A DNA stretch of 12,816 bases from GCA-002790365 sp964486645 (GCA_964486645.1 CAZAOG010000080.1:1-12816); one strand, 5' to 3'. Shown: positions 6,821 through 12,816, counted from the first letter of the stretch. Numbers and translations: made by a program. The notes: generated by a model from the letters alone, not told the origin.

Positions 6821-7831
6821 ATGGGGAAAGTTATATTGATATTATCAATCGGTATTTCAATAATTACCTCTCTCTTAATTATAAACTTGAATAAAAATTC
6901 AGATATAGGATTAGACGGAACAATAAATTCCTTTAAAAATACGCAAGCAAGACTAATTGCAAATTCGGGCGTAGAAGTGTACTTGGAGAAACTAAGAAGA
7001 GATAAAACATTAATTGGAGAGTTTCTCAACAATAATTTAATGAACGGTACATACGATATATACATATATGGTGACGATTCTTTATTAACAATCAAATCTA
7101 TCGGGCATTATCAGGATGTAAATCATACTACTATTGTTACTGCAAAAAGAGATGGAGTAATATTACCTAACATTAACTCGGCCGTTTATGTATCTACCAG
7201 TAATATTTCCCTTAAATTAAACGGAAATATAGATATAAATGGAAATGATCATGATATAAGCGGCAGCGAAATACCGGGACCTGCTCTACCCGGAATAGGG
7301 GTAGATTCACCGACTGACAGTGCTTTTATAGTTGACAATATCAAATCTAAAATCAGTAAAGCGATACAAGGAGCAGGTGGTGCGCCGAGTGTAAAGGTTG
7401 TACAAGATACTACCGACTGGCTTAGTCTGACTGAAAATTTGATCTTTGCCGCCGATATAACACTTTCTTCGGGCACCTATTCAACAGGCAGTGTGTTCGG
7501 AACTTTTTCGGAGCCCAAAATAACTTATGCTTCAGGTGATATACATTTTTCCGGCAGTGCCTATGGTTACGGAATTTTAATCGTAAACGGTAATTTGGAT
7601 ATGAGCGGAAATTTCACTTTTCATGGAATTGTAATTACTTATAGACAGTCAACGGTAGAAACTAAAACAACGGGAAATTCAGGAATTTTCGGCTCGGCAA
7701 TTTTTGTAGGTAATAGTGTTGAGATGCAGGCAACCGGAAATGCCAAACTATATTACAGCAGTCAGGCAATTAATAATGTTAAAATAAAAATTAAATCATC
7801 AAGGTTCAGAATTTTAAGTTGGTGGGAGTAA
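6821..7831 (+). CDS. PilX/GspK-like minor pseudopilin with C-terminal repeat-rich domain
   Basis: The 336 residues have one N-terminal membrane helix (about 4-22). TQARLIANSGVEVYLEKLRRDK follows (41-62), the 'A-x-S/A-G-x-E' helix seen in PilX and GspK proteins. The middle contains NGNDHDISGSEIPGPALPGIGVDSP (139-163). The C-terminal part (about 240-336) is glycine-rich and probably beta-structured, with YGYGILIVNGNLDMSGNFTFHGIV (248-271), GNSGIFGSAIFVGN (285-298) and the terminal ILSWWE. This resembles the DUF7305-like domain that often ends PilX-type proteins. The length fits the K subunit, the largest minor pseudopilin. There is no E5 pilin motif, which GspK-type subunits commonly lack. It is the last gene of the trio. 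It converges on the GroES-like gene with 19 bases between stops and no clear terminator. Confidence 0.75.
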   Translation: MGKVILILSIGISIITSLLIINLNKNSDIGLDGTINSFKNTQARLIANSGVEVYLEKLRRDKTLIGEFLNNNLMNGTYDIYIYGDDSLLTIKSIGHYQDVNHTTIVTAKRDGVILPNINSAVYVSTSNISLKLNGNIDINGNDHDISGSEIPGPALPGIGVDSPTDSAFIVDNIKSKISKAIQGAGGAPSVKVVQDTTDWLSLTENLIFAADITLSSGTYSTGSVFGTFSEPKITYASGDIHFSGSAYGYGILIVNGNLDMSGNFTFHGIVITYRQSTVETKTTGNSGIFGSAIFVGNSVEMQATGNAKLYYSSQAINNVKIKIKSSRFRILSWWE

Positions 7832-7850
7832 CCGTAAATTATAAATAAAA

Positions 7851-8231
7851 TTACCCTAAGTAATCCTCTTCCCTAACAACCATTAAAATAGAAGATTGCG
7901 GGACTATAATAAACTTCTCATTCTCAAAATTTATTTCGTAAGCATCTTTTCTGAGGAAAATTGCAAGGTCGCCTTCTTCTATCTGTAAAGGAATATAATT
8001 TATCTGCTCTTCGGTATCTTTCCAAGGCTCATCGTCGGTTTGAGCAGGAATGGGATAACCGGGGCCTACTTTAATTACATAACCGCTTTGAACCTTTTCT
8101 TTTTCAGAAACACCGGGCGGCAGATACAAACCGCTCGAAGTTTTTTCCGTCGCGTCCTGAGGTCTAATTAAAACCTTATCCCCGATTACAATAAATTTAT
8201 CGATACTTTTTGACTGTAGTTTCATAAACAT
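7851..8231 (-). CDS. GroES-like co-chaperone family protein (extended)
   Basis: GroES caps the GroEL folding chamber. The Cpn10 fold is recognisable in VIGDKVLIRPQDATEKTSSGLYLPPGV (15-41): the core strand is followed by the mobile loop, with LYL (35-37) where GroES carries the GroEL-binding hydrophobic tripeptide. The C-terminal EEGDLAIFLRKDAYEINFENEKFIIVPQSSILMVV (85-119) matches the GroES closing strands. At 126 residues it is about 30 longer than ordinary GroES. The extra part (about 58-84, PGYPIPAQTDDEPWKDTEEQINYI) replaces the roof hairpin. No GroEL gene is adjacent, so this may be a second, specialised GroES-type protein rather than the main one. I recall similar extended forms in Bacteroidota. 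The start is ATG at 8231, or the third codon ATG at 8225. Neither has a Shine-Dalgarno. Confidence 0.85.
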   Translation of the reverse strand: MFMKLQSKSIDKFIVIGDKVLIRPQDATEKTSSGLYLPPGVSEKEKVQSGYVIKVGPGYPIPAQTDDEPWKDTEEQINYIPLQIEEGDLAIFLRKDAYEINFENEKFIIVPQSSILMVVREEDYLG

Positions 8232-8251
8232 ATAAAATAATATTCGTTGTG

Positions 8252-8259
8252 CAAATATA
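8252..8259 (-). promoter_or_regulatory. Bacteroidota-type -7 promoter element (TATATTTG)
   Basis: On the minus strand TATATTTGC matches TAnnTTTG, the -7 consensus of the Bacteroidota housekeeping sigma factor. It lies 20 bases before the GroES-like ATG, giving a very short leader. No convincing -33 TTTG is seen at the right distance. Confidence 0.35.
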
Positions 8260-8340
8260 TAAAAGAAATTAAGAAATAAATATATATGATATTATAATAG
8301 AGAAAGATTAAAATGAATTTCTTTAATTTCTATTGATAAT

Positions 8341-8388
8341 AAATTTATTTTAAGAATCTTATTTTTTGTAAATTTATTTCAAGAATAT
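8341..8388. repeat. 19-base direct repeat upstream of the glycosyltransferase
   Basis: Bases 8341-8359 and 8370-8388 agree at 17 of 19 positions (AAATTTATTTYAAGAATMT) with a 29-base period. The second copy ends 10 bases before the glycosyltransferase ATG. It could be a recent local duplication or a paired operator or translational control site. AT-rich composition lowers the significance somewhat. Confidence 0.55.
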
Positions 8389-8398
8389 CAAGGGAATT

Positions 8399-9652
8399 AT
8401 GAAGAAAGTTTTATTTATAACATATTTTTGGCCTCCTTCGGGAAAAGCTTCATTGCATTGGCCCTTGGCAATGATAAAACATTTACCCGCATTCGGCTGG
8501 CAGCCTTCGGTTTTAACCGTTAAAGAAGATACCTTCACGGAACCGGATAAATCATTGGAAAATGAAATCGACGAAAATTTAGAAGTTATAAAAACCAAAA
8601 CTTTTGAACCTTTTAATATTTACAAACGGGTAATCGGCAAATCTAAAAACGATAAATTAAATGCATCGGAAGCGATTTCGTTGACCAACAAAAGTTTTTC
8701 CCACAAATTATCGGTTTGGATAAGAATGAATTTGTTTATTCCCGATGCAAGAGTCGGGTGGTATTTTTACGGATTAAAAGAGTCCGGGAGATTTTTAAAG
8801 AAAAATAATTTCGATGCTATCGTTTCTATAGGTCCTCCCCATACGGCTCATTTGATAGCAAATAGATTGGGTAAAAAATTCAACCTTCCGCATTATCCGG
8901 TTTTTATAGACCCGTGGGTTGATATAATTTATTATAAAAATTTCAAACGAAGCAAATTAACGTTAACGGTTGATAATCACTTTGAGAAAAAAATATTACG
9001 AAATTGCAGGCAAGCCGTATTTGTTACCAAAACCATGCGCGAAGATTATGTAAAGAAATATGATTTTCTTGGTGAAAAAAGCAGAGTTCTTTATTGGGGT
9101 TACAGCGAGCAATTTTTTTCCGGATTAAGCGAACCGGTTAATCTCGATGAAGAAGCGGTGGTTCACGCAGGCAATATTTTTGATTATCAAAATCCTAAAA
9201 AATTTTGGCAGACATTGAAAAAGAAAATAGACGGGGGAAGAAAAATAAAAATTAAATTTATCGGCACGGTGGGACCCGAGATAAAAAAAACAATCAAAGA
9301 ATCCGGGTTAGAAAACCATACCGAATACAAAGGGTTTTTATCGTACAAAGAAATGCTGAATGAATTGAATAATGCTCAATATTTACTTGTCTGCGCCACT
9401 GAAAAAAGGCACGTTCCCGGAAAATTGTTCGAGTATTTAAGAATGGGGAAACCTATAATTGCATTTGGCGATGATAACGAAGAGGTTAAAAAAATAATTG
9501 AAGAAGCCGATGCGGGAAGGTTGTATAAATATTCAGATTCCGCTGAAGATATTTTTGAAAAAACCAATTCTTTTAAATTTGAGAAAAAGAAAATAGAAAT
9601 TTACGAAAGAAAAAATATTGCAAAAAATTTAGCCGATATTTTAGAACGATAA
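8399..9652 (+). CDS. Glycosyltransferase, GT-B fold, family 4-like
   Basis: The 417 residues show the two Rossmann domains of a GT-B enzyme that transfers a sugar from a nucleotide donor, probably at the cytosolic membrane face. The N-terminal domain opens with FITYFWPPSGKASLHWPLAMIKHLPAFGW (6-34), the usual 'YYFPPsGG...+LpkyGW' start of GT4 proteins. IVSIGPPHTAHLIANRLG (141-158) and FIDPWVD (169-175) follow. The C-terminal domain carries VHAGNIFDYQNPKKF (255-269), FIGTVG (287-292) and the donor-site block HVPGKLFEYLRMGKPIIAFGDDNEEV (338-363). A weak AAGGGA precedes the ATG closely. No other polysaccharide genes surround it, so its product (capsule, lipopolysaccharide or glycoprotein) cannot be told. 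Its stop is four bases from the stop of the convergent dehydrogenase. Confidence 0.9.
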   Translation: MKKVLFITYFWPPSGKASLHWPLAMIKHLPAFGWQPSVLTVKEDTFTEPDKSLENEIDENLEVIKTKTFEPFNIYKRVIGKSKNDKLNASEAISLTNKSFSHKLSVWIRMNLFIPDARVGWYFYGLKESGRFLKKNNFDAIVSIGPPHTAHLIANRLGKKFNLPHYPVFIDPWVDIIYYKNFKRSKLTLTVDNHFEKKILRNCRQAVFVTKTMREDYVKKYDFLGEKSRVLYWGYSEQFFSGLSEPVNLDEEAVVHAGNIFDYQNPKKFWQTLKKKIDGGRKIKIKFIGTVGPEIKKTIKESGLENHTEYKGFLSYKEMLNELNNAQYLLVCATEKRHVPGKLFEYLRMGKPIIAFGDDNEEVKKIIEEADAGRLYKYSDSAEDIFEKTNSFKFEKKKIEIYERKNIAKNLADILER

Positions 9653-9656
9653 AAGT

Positions 9657-10430
9657 TTATTCCCTTCTGTGCACCTGCGTTGCCGATGCCTGAGCGGTAG
9701 GAGTTACTACAATTTCATTTATGTTTACGTGCGGTTTTCTTGTTGCCGCAAATAAAACAAGATCGGCGATATCATCGCCTGTAAGCGGTTGAATTCCTTT
9801 GTAAACATTTTTTGCCCGTTCTTTATTTCCATTAAAACGAACTTCGCTGAATTCCGTTTCCACAAGTCCGGGTGCAATGTTTGTAACTCTAATATTATTT
9901 TCAAGCGTGTCCATCCTTATAGCTTCGCTGAGTGAATTAACGGCAAATTTTGTTGCACAATAAACGTTTCCGTACGGGTAGACCTGGTGTCCGGCTATTG
10001 AGCCCAAATTAATAACGTGTCCTTCTTTACGCTCAATCATCAACGGCAGAATATAACGAGTTACATAAAGAAGACCTTTTACGTTTGTATCTATCATTGC
10101 TTCCCAGTCTTCTATATCGCCTTCATTAATTTTGCTGAATCCCCTGGCAAGTCCGGCATTGTTTATTAAAACATCGATTATCTTCCATTTATCGGGCAGA
10201 GAATTAATTTTTTCTTGTACTTGTTTTAAATTCCTTACATCCAGTGTAAACGAATATACACTTACAGCATATTTGTTTTCAATAAATTGTGATAATTCAT
10301 CTAATTTATCCTTCCTTCTTGCCGATAGGATTAAATTAGCTCCTTCTTCGGCAAATGCCAAAGCACAGGCTTTGCCTATACCGGCTGAAGCTCCGGTTAT
10401 AAAAGCTGTTTTATTTTCTAATCTTCCCAA
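9657..10430 (-). CDS. YdfG-like short-chain dehydrogenase (3-hydroxy acid / serine dehydrogenase type)
   Basis: The 257 residues are a classical SDR. It has the cofactor motif TGASAGIG (12-19), SARRK (36-40) suggesting NADP preference, and NNAG (90-93). The catalytic set is N116, S144, Y157 and K161 (YCATK). The closest family I recognise is E. coli YdfG, which oxidises serine, allo-threonine and 3-hydroxy acids and reduces malonic semialdehyde with NADP. Shared stretches include DWEAMIDTN (108-116), GNVYCATK (154-161), APGLVETEFSEVRF (186-199) and KPHVNIN (232-238). The start is a TTG, backed by GGAG seven bases upstream. That SD lies in the 19-base gap after the membrane-protein gene, so the two are probably co-transcribed. 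It converges with the glycosyltransferase gene with a 4-base gap. The exact substrate is inferred only. Confidence 0.92.
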   Translation of the reverse strand: MGRLENKTAFITGASAGIGKACALAFAEEGANLILSARRKDKLDELSQFIENKYAVSVYSFTLDVRNLKQVQEKINSLPDKWKIIDVLINNAGLARGFSKINEGDIEDWEAMIDTNVKGLLYVTRYILPLMIERKEGHVINLGSIAGHQVYPYGNVYCATKFAVNSLSEAIRMDTLENNIRVTNIAPGLVETEFSEVRFNGNKERAKNVYKGIQPLTGDDIADLVLFAATRKPHVNINEIVVTPTAQASATQVHRRE

Positions 10431-10437
10431 AGTCTAT

Positions 10438-10441
10438 CTCC
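10438..10441 (-). promoter_or_regulatory. Shine-Dalgarno deciding the TTG start of the dehydrogenase
   Basis: GGAG on the minus strand lies 7 bases before TTG at 10428-10430. It supports the TTG as the start of the short-chain dehydrogenase. The resulting N-terminus MGRLENKTAFITG has the normal SDR length before the first strand. Confidence 0.7.
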
Positions 10442-10449
10442 GAAATAAT

Positions 10450-10971
10450 TTATTCTTTAATAAATGTTATATATTTTTTAATTCTGTTGGCGGCAAAATT
10501 TATGTATGTAAAAATTACAAGAATTACCAGGAAAGTAATCAACAACGATTTACCGTATGAGTACTTTGAAATAAGAATGTAAGTTAACCAGTCCGTGTTC
10601 AAAAAATTATTGATAATAACCGATAATGCATAAAGAAGAATGGTAATTACCAAAAACCCGATATTTATTATCTGGTAGATAATCAGTCCTGTTCTGATAT
10701 TGTTATTGTATACTTTACCCAAAAAAACAGCCGATAATTCCGTAAAAATAATAACCGATAGAATGGGCAGTAAAAAAATAAATGTATCAACCAGCAATTT
10801 GTGTGATTCGGGCAGACCAAATACCGTACTTATCGATATCCCTTTAACTATTAAAGTTATATCGCGGGTGTAAATTAGGTAAACCGCACCGGCTTTAACA
10901 AGTTCGTTTAATATCAGAACACTTGCCAAGCCGGCAATAACCGAAATTGAAATCAAAATTTTCTTTTTCAT
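10450..10971 (-). CDS. Hypothetical integral membrane protein, four predicted helices
   Basis: I do not recognise this 173-residue protein. Four hydrophobic stretches are visible: about 5-24, 63-84, 95-121 and 141-161. A short Lys-rich N-terminus (MKKK) and a basic C-terminus (NRIKKYITFIKE) suggest both ends lie in the cytoplasm. No metal, protease or transporter motif is seen. It has some of the look of small YIP1-like or DUF membrane proteins, but that is only an impression. It sits 77 bases downstream of the AmrS-like gene and 19 bases upstream of the dehydrogenase, all leftward. Co-transcription with the dehydrogenase is likely and with AmrS possible. The ATG is preceded by no clear SD. 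Confidence 0.8.
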   Translation of the reverse strand: MKKKILISISVIAGLASVLILNELVKAGAVYLIYTRDITLIVKGISISTVFGLPESHKLLVDTFIFLLPILSVIIFTELSAVFLGKVYNNNIRTGLIIYQIINIGFLVITILLYALSVIINNFLNTDWLTYILISKYSYGKSLLITFLVILVIFTYINFAANRIKKYITFIKE

Positions 10972-11048
10972 TTTTTACAACACAAATTATGTATGTAATT
11001 TATGTTTGAAAAATATAAATAATTGAATTGAATAACGAACAAGAAATT

Positions 11049-12059
11049 TTAATTGAACACACCGGGTATTTCCGTTGAGCAGTTCGGACAAATTTTATCA
11101 CTTAATTTATTCGATAAAACCGAATGCCAATCTCTTTCAATTAGTACGGCTTTACAATTCGGGCAGTAGGTCGTCTGACCTTCCCTGTTATAAACGTTAC
11201 CCACATAACAAAAATTGATTCCCGTACTAACGGCGGTTTTCCGGGCTTTAATCAATGTATCTTCAGGAGTTCCGTTTTTATCCTTCATTTTAAAATCGGG
11301 ATGAAAAGCGGTAAAATGCAGCGGTACGTTTTCTCCGAGATTTTCCAATATCCATTCGCATTCTTTTTTAATTTCCTCATCCGAATCATTCTCATCGGGA
11401 ATTAATAAAGTTGTTATTTCAATCCAAACATCCGTTTCATTTTTCAACCATATTAATGTATCGAGCACATCATCCAAATGAGAAAAGGTAAGTTTGTGAT
11501 AAAACCTTTCCGTGAATGCCTTTAAATCAACATTTGCCGCATCGATATATTTATAAACATCTTTGCGCGCTTCTTTGTCGATGTATCCAGAAGTAACCAT
11601 AACCGATTTTATATTTTCTTCTTTAGCTATTTTGGATATGTCGATCACATATTCGCCGAAAATTGTAGGGTCGTTGTAAGTAAAAGCAATTGAACGGGCG
11701 GAGTGTTTTTTGGCAAGTTTTACCACTTCATCGGGAGAAGCTTTGACTGCGTAAGTATCATCAATCTTTGCTTTGCTGATTGACCAGTTTTGACAAAATT
11801 TGCAGCCGAGATTACACCCCGCAGTTCCGAAGCTGAGCACTTCGGTACCCGGCAGGAAATGATTAAGCGGTTTTTTTTCGATAGGATCCATTGCAAAACC
11901 GGTAGGTCTGCCGTAGCCGAGCGAATAGAGTTTGCCGTTGTGATTTTGTCTTATAAAACAAAATCCCGGTTGATCTTCACCAATTTTGCAGTAACGAGGG
12001 CAGAGCGTGCATAAAATTCTGTTGTTGTCCGCCGGTTCCCACCAATTTGCTAATTTCAT
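11049..12059 (-). CDS. amrS: AmmeMemoRadiSam-system radical SAM enzyme AmrS-like
   Basis: The 336 residues carry the radical SAM cluster motif CxxxCxxC at Cys82, Cys86 and Cys89 (GCNLGCKFCQNW). This is embedded in the AmrS family block DPIEKKPLNHFLPGTEVLSFGTAGCN (58-83). The N-terminus has CTLCPRYCKIGEDQPGFC (17-34) with four further cysteines. The C-terminus has two CPNC motifs (299-302, 324-327) that probably bind a metal, most likely zinc. AmrS is named for its frequent occurrence with AmrA (AMMECR1) and AmrB (Memo), a widespread system of unclear reaction. Neither partner is in this window, although AmrA/AmrB could lie elsewhere. GYGRPTGFA (48-56) and FAFTYNDPTIF-like residues (125-134) are typical of the family. 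The ATG is preceded by a weak AGG six bases upstream. It may head the leftward set with the membrane protein and dehydrogenase. Confidence 0.93.
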   Translation of the reverse strand: MKLANWWEPADNNRILCTLCPRYCKIGEDQPGFCFIRQNHNGKLYSLGYGRPTGFAMDPIEKKPLNHFLPGTEVLSFGTAGCNLGCKFCQNWSISKAKIDDTYAVKASPDEVVKLAKKHSARSIAFTYNDPTIFGEYVIDISKIAKEENIKSVMVTSGYIDKEARKDVYKYIDAANVDLKAFTERFYHKLTFSHLDDVLDTLIWLKNETDVWIEITTLLIPDENDSDEEIKKECEWILENLGENVPLHFTAFHPDFKMKDKNGTPEDTLIKARKTAVSTGINFCYVGNVYNREGQTTYCPNCKAVLIERDWHSVLSNKLSDKICPNCSTEIPGVFN

Positions 12060-12086
12060 TTTTTACCTAAGTAACACTTATAAATT

Positions 12087-12094
12087 CAAATTTA
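12087..12094 (-). promoter_or_regulatory. Bacteroidota-type -7 element upstream of amrS
   Basis: TAAATTTG on the minus strand matches TAnnTTTG exactly, 27 bases before the AmrS ATG. A TTG lies 24 bases further upstream, slightly too far for the usual -33 spacing. Moderate to weak support. Confidence 0.35.
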
Positions 12095-12307
12095 CATATT
12101 TTTTTACACTAATATTTACAAGTCTTATTTTCTTTTTTGGCGAGCGACCTGTTTACTGCCGAAGCAAGCATATTTGTTATACAAATCACATTCAAAATGT
12201 TAAACGGAATAACGTCGTTGGAAATTATTAAAAATATAATAAAACAAAAAAAATCGCTATGGAAAAAATAAAACCGAGCTGCTTTTGTTTGTCGTTTTCT
12301 TTCTATC

Positions 12308-12353
12308 CCCCGAGCTTCGCACGGAGCTATTTATATTCGACTCCTTCGAAGTC
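12308..12353 (-). repeat. Two-hairpin GAA-loop repeat module, copy A
   Basis: Read on the minus strand: hairpin 1 (12353-12339) has 6-bp arms GACTTC/GGAGTC with a GAA loop. A 12-base linker GAATATAAATAG follows, then hairpin 2 (12326-12308) with 8-base arms CTCCGTGC/GCTCGGGG and a GAA loop. Hairpin 1 contains one T-G pair; hairpin 2 contains one T-G pair and one T-T mismatch. The wobble pairs are legal only on this strand, so the minus strand is the folding sense. Confidence 0.8.
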
Positions 12354-12427
12354 AAATTAATAGATGAGTAAAAAGTAACAAATAAAAAATTTCTTTGTGT
12401 ATCTAATTTGTTAAACCAAGTAGCAGA

Positions 12428-12474
12428 CAACACCGAAGGTGTTGAATCTAAATAGCACCGGATGAAATCCGGTG
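12428..12474 (+). repeat. Two-hairpin GAA-loop repeat module, copy B (inverted relative to A)
   Basis: Hairpin 1 has arms CAACACC/GGTGTTG around GAA (12428-12444). Counting the shared 6-bp stem (12429-12443), the linker GAATCTAAATAG (12444-12455) differs from copy A at one base. Hairpin 2 is a perfect 8-bp stem CACCGGAT/ATCCGGTG with a GAA loop (12456-12474). Copies A and B lie head to head with 74-75 bases between them. Confidence 0.85.
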
Positions 12475-12498
12475 ATAAAGAAGATGAAGGTGAATCAT

Positions 12499-12513
12499 AA
12501 CTCCGAAGGAGTT
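12499..12513 (+). repeat. Third GAA-loop hairpin of the same family
   Basis: AACTCC-GAA-GGAGTT is a perfect 6-bp hairpin followed by GAATT, like hairpin 1 of the module. It lies 24 bases after copy B and lacks a following hairpin 2. It may be a partial further unit. Confidence 0.75.
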
Positions 12514-12572
12514 GAATTAAAACACGTTTGACAACAAACATTTACTTGTCTATTTCATTAATTATAAAATTG

Positions 12573-12591
12573 GAAGATTCCCGAAATCTTC
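12573..12591. repeat. Small inverted repeat with CCGAAATCTT motif
   Basis: GAAGATT and AATCTTC form a 7-bp stem with loop CCCGA. The right half, CCGAAATCTTCTC (12581-12593), recurs as CCGAAATCTTTCTC at 12667-12680, so this is part of a local repeat family. Confidence 0.5.
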
Positions 12592-12624
12592 TCTATTTAG
12601 TAATACAAACCCAAAGCTATTTGT

Positions 12625-12650
12625 TAACTAAAATTAATTATTTTTAGTTA
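12625..12650. repeat. 9-bp inverted repeat
   Basis: TAACTAAAA (12625-12633) and TTTTAGTTA (12642-12650) are exact reverse complements around 8 AT-rich bases. AT-only character makes chance possible. Confidence 0.4.
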
Positions 12651-12696
12651 TTGTCCTAAAATATTTCCGAAATCTTTCTCAATTCAAATTTCCGTG

Positions 12697-12719
12697 AACC
12701 GCGTTCGCGGTTGTTTTTT
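12697..12719 (+). terminator. Terminator-like hairpin with T-run, no gene in front
   Basis: AACCGC-GTTC-GCGGTT is a 6-bp GC-rich stem with a 4-base loop, followed by G and six T residues. It has the form of an intrinsic terminator on the plus strand, but no rightward gene ends here. It could be the remnant of a lost gene or simply one of the folded repeats of this region. Confidence 0.45.
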
Positions 12720-12729
12720 GTAATTGTTA

Positions 12730-12799
12730 GAAGAGCGAAAGCACTTCAATTAATTTATTAAGCTCATGTTACGCAGAACATTATCCGTCAACCGACGGA
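12730..12799. repeat. Cluster of three further hairpins
   Basis: 12730-12747: GAAG-A-GC closing a GAAA tetraloop, with one A-A mismatch. 12766-12781: ATGTT/AACAT around ACGCAG. 12784-12799: perfect TCCGTC/GACGGA around AACC. The following TTGCCACGACCTTTA at the window end would be the left arm of another stem if GGTCGTGG continues beyond 12816. Confidence 0.55.
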
Positions 12800-12816
12800 A
12801 ATTGCCACGACCTTTA

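Larger units (their letters stand above)
12060..12816. other. 757-base gene-poor, hairpin-rich region at the right edge
   Basis: No convincing protein gene is present. The first 200 bases hold the AmrS upstream region. From 12308 onward there are at least nine small inverted repeats, listed separately where clear. They include a two-hairpin module in both orientations and several lone hairpins. Such density is typical of dispersed folded repeats (REP-like) or the flanks of RAYT/IS200-type elements. No transposase ORF is seen inside the window. A minus-strand frame with no stop from about 12332 to 12109 ends in ISNDVIPFNILNVICITNML and could be a decayed gene remnant, but it lacks a good start. 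Confidence 0.7.

Noticed and set aside
7832..7850. Possible bidirectional terminator between the K-type pseudopilin and the GroES-like gene
   Set aside because: The only pairing (GTAAATT/AAATTAC) has mismatches and no GC stem or T-run.
8264..8330. Imperfect inverted repeat of AGAAATTAAGAAAT-like arms between the GroES-like gene and the glycosyltransferase
   Set aside because: It is low-complexity A/T sequence with an indel between arms and a long loop; easily due to chance.
10132..10560. 142-codon plus-strand ORF across the dehydrogenase start and the membrane-protein gene
   Set aside because: It runs antisense through the SDR cofactor motifs and into another gene; no domain is visible.
12007..12231. 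74-codon plus-strand ORF overlapping the start of amrS
   Set aside because: It is antisense to the AmrS N-terminus and the rest lies in AT-rich intergenic sequence; no recognisable features.
12308..12513. CRISPR-like reading of the repeated hairpins
   Set aside because: Units are in opposite orientations, spacing is irregular, and there are no uniform spacers or cas genes.
12257..12541. 94-codon minus-strand ORF in the right intergenic region
   Set aside because: It is Ser-rich translation through the hairpin repeats, including both inverted module copies, and has no ribosome site.

Overview
The window is AT-rich and looks like a chromosomal piece of a bacterium from the Bacteroidota/Chlorobi/Ignavibacteria side of the tree. 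The evidence for this is mixed and is an inference: most starts lack a Shine-Dalgarno sequence, two starts carry TAnnTTTG-type promoter elements, the GroES-like protein has a Bacteroidota-like architecture, and the aconitase is of the mitochondrial type. An Ignavibacteria-like organism is my best guess. No rRNA, tRNA, CRISPR array or intact transposase is visible.

Layout. The left edge (1-44) probably holds the last codons of a rightward gene. It faces a leftward SDR/epimerase fused to a DUF2867 domain (78-1568). A short intergenic stretch with a repeat and a clear intrinsic terminator separates this from a leftward aconitase (1765-4023). Divergent from the aconitase is an NtrC/PilR-type sigma-54 response regulator (4226-5596). 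It is followed by a perfect 34-bp palindrome and a sigma-54-like -24/-12 element, then three tightly coupled rightward genes (5774-7831). Their sizes, order and sequence style match the minor pseudopilins I/V, J/W and K/X. A leftward GroES-like co-chaperone (7851-8231) and a rightward family-4 glycosyltransferase (8399-9652) follow. A leftward set comes last: AmrS-type radical SAM enzyme (12059-11049), a four-helix membrane protein (10971-10450) and a YdfG-like short-chain dehydrogenase (10430-9657) with a TTG start.

The right 757 bases (12060-12816) contain no convincing gene. They are packed with small hairpins. The most striking is a 46-nt module made of two GAA-loop hairpins joined by a conserved 12-nt linker. 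It is present twice in opposite orientations, with base-pair covariation between copies, and a third lone hairpin lies beside it. This resembles REP-type or other folded dispersed repeats.

Functional picture. The most coherent unit is the sigma-54 regulator plus the pseudopilin trio, which looks like a regulated type IV pilus or type II secretion tip complex. The regulator has all the parts for sigma-54 activation, and a plausible sigma-54 promoter sits just before the trio. The remaining genes are housekeeping or accessory metabolism and show no shared pathway.
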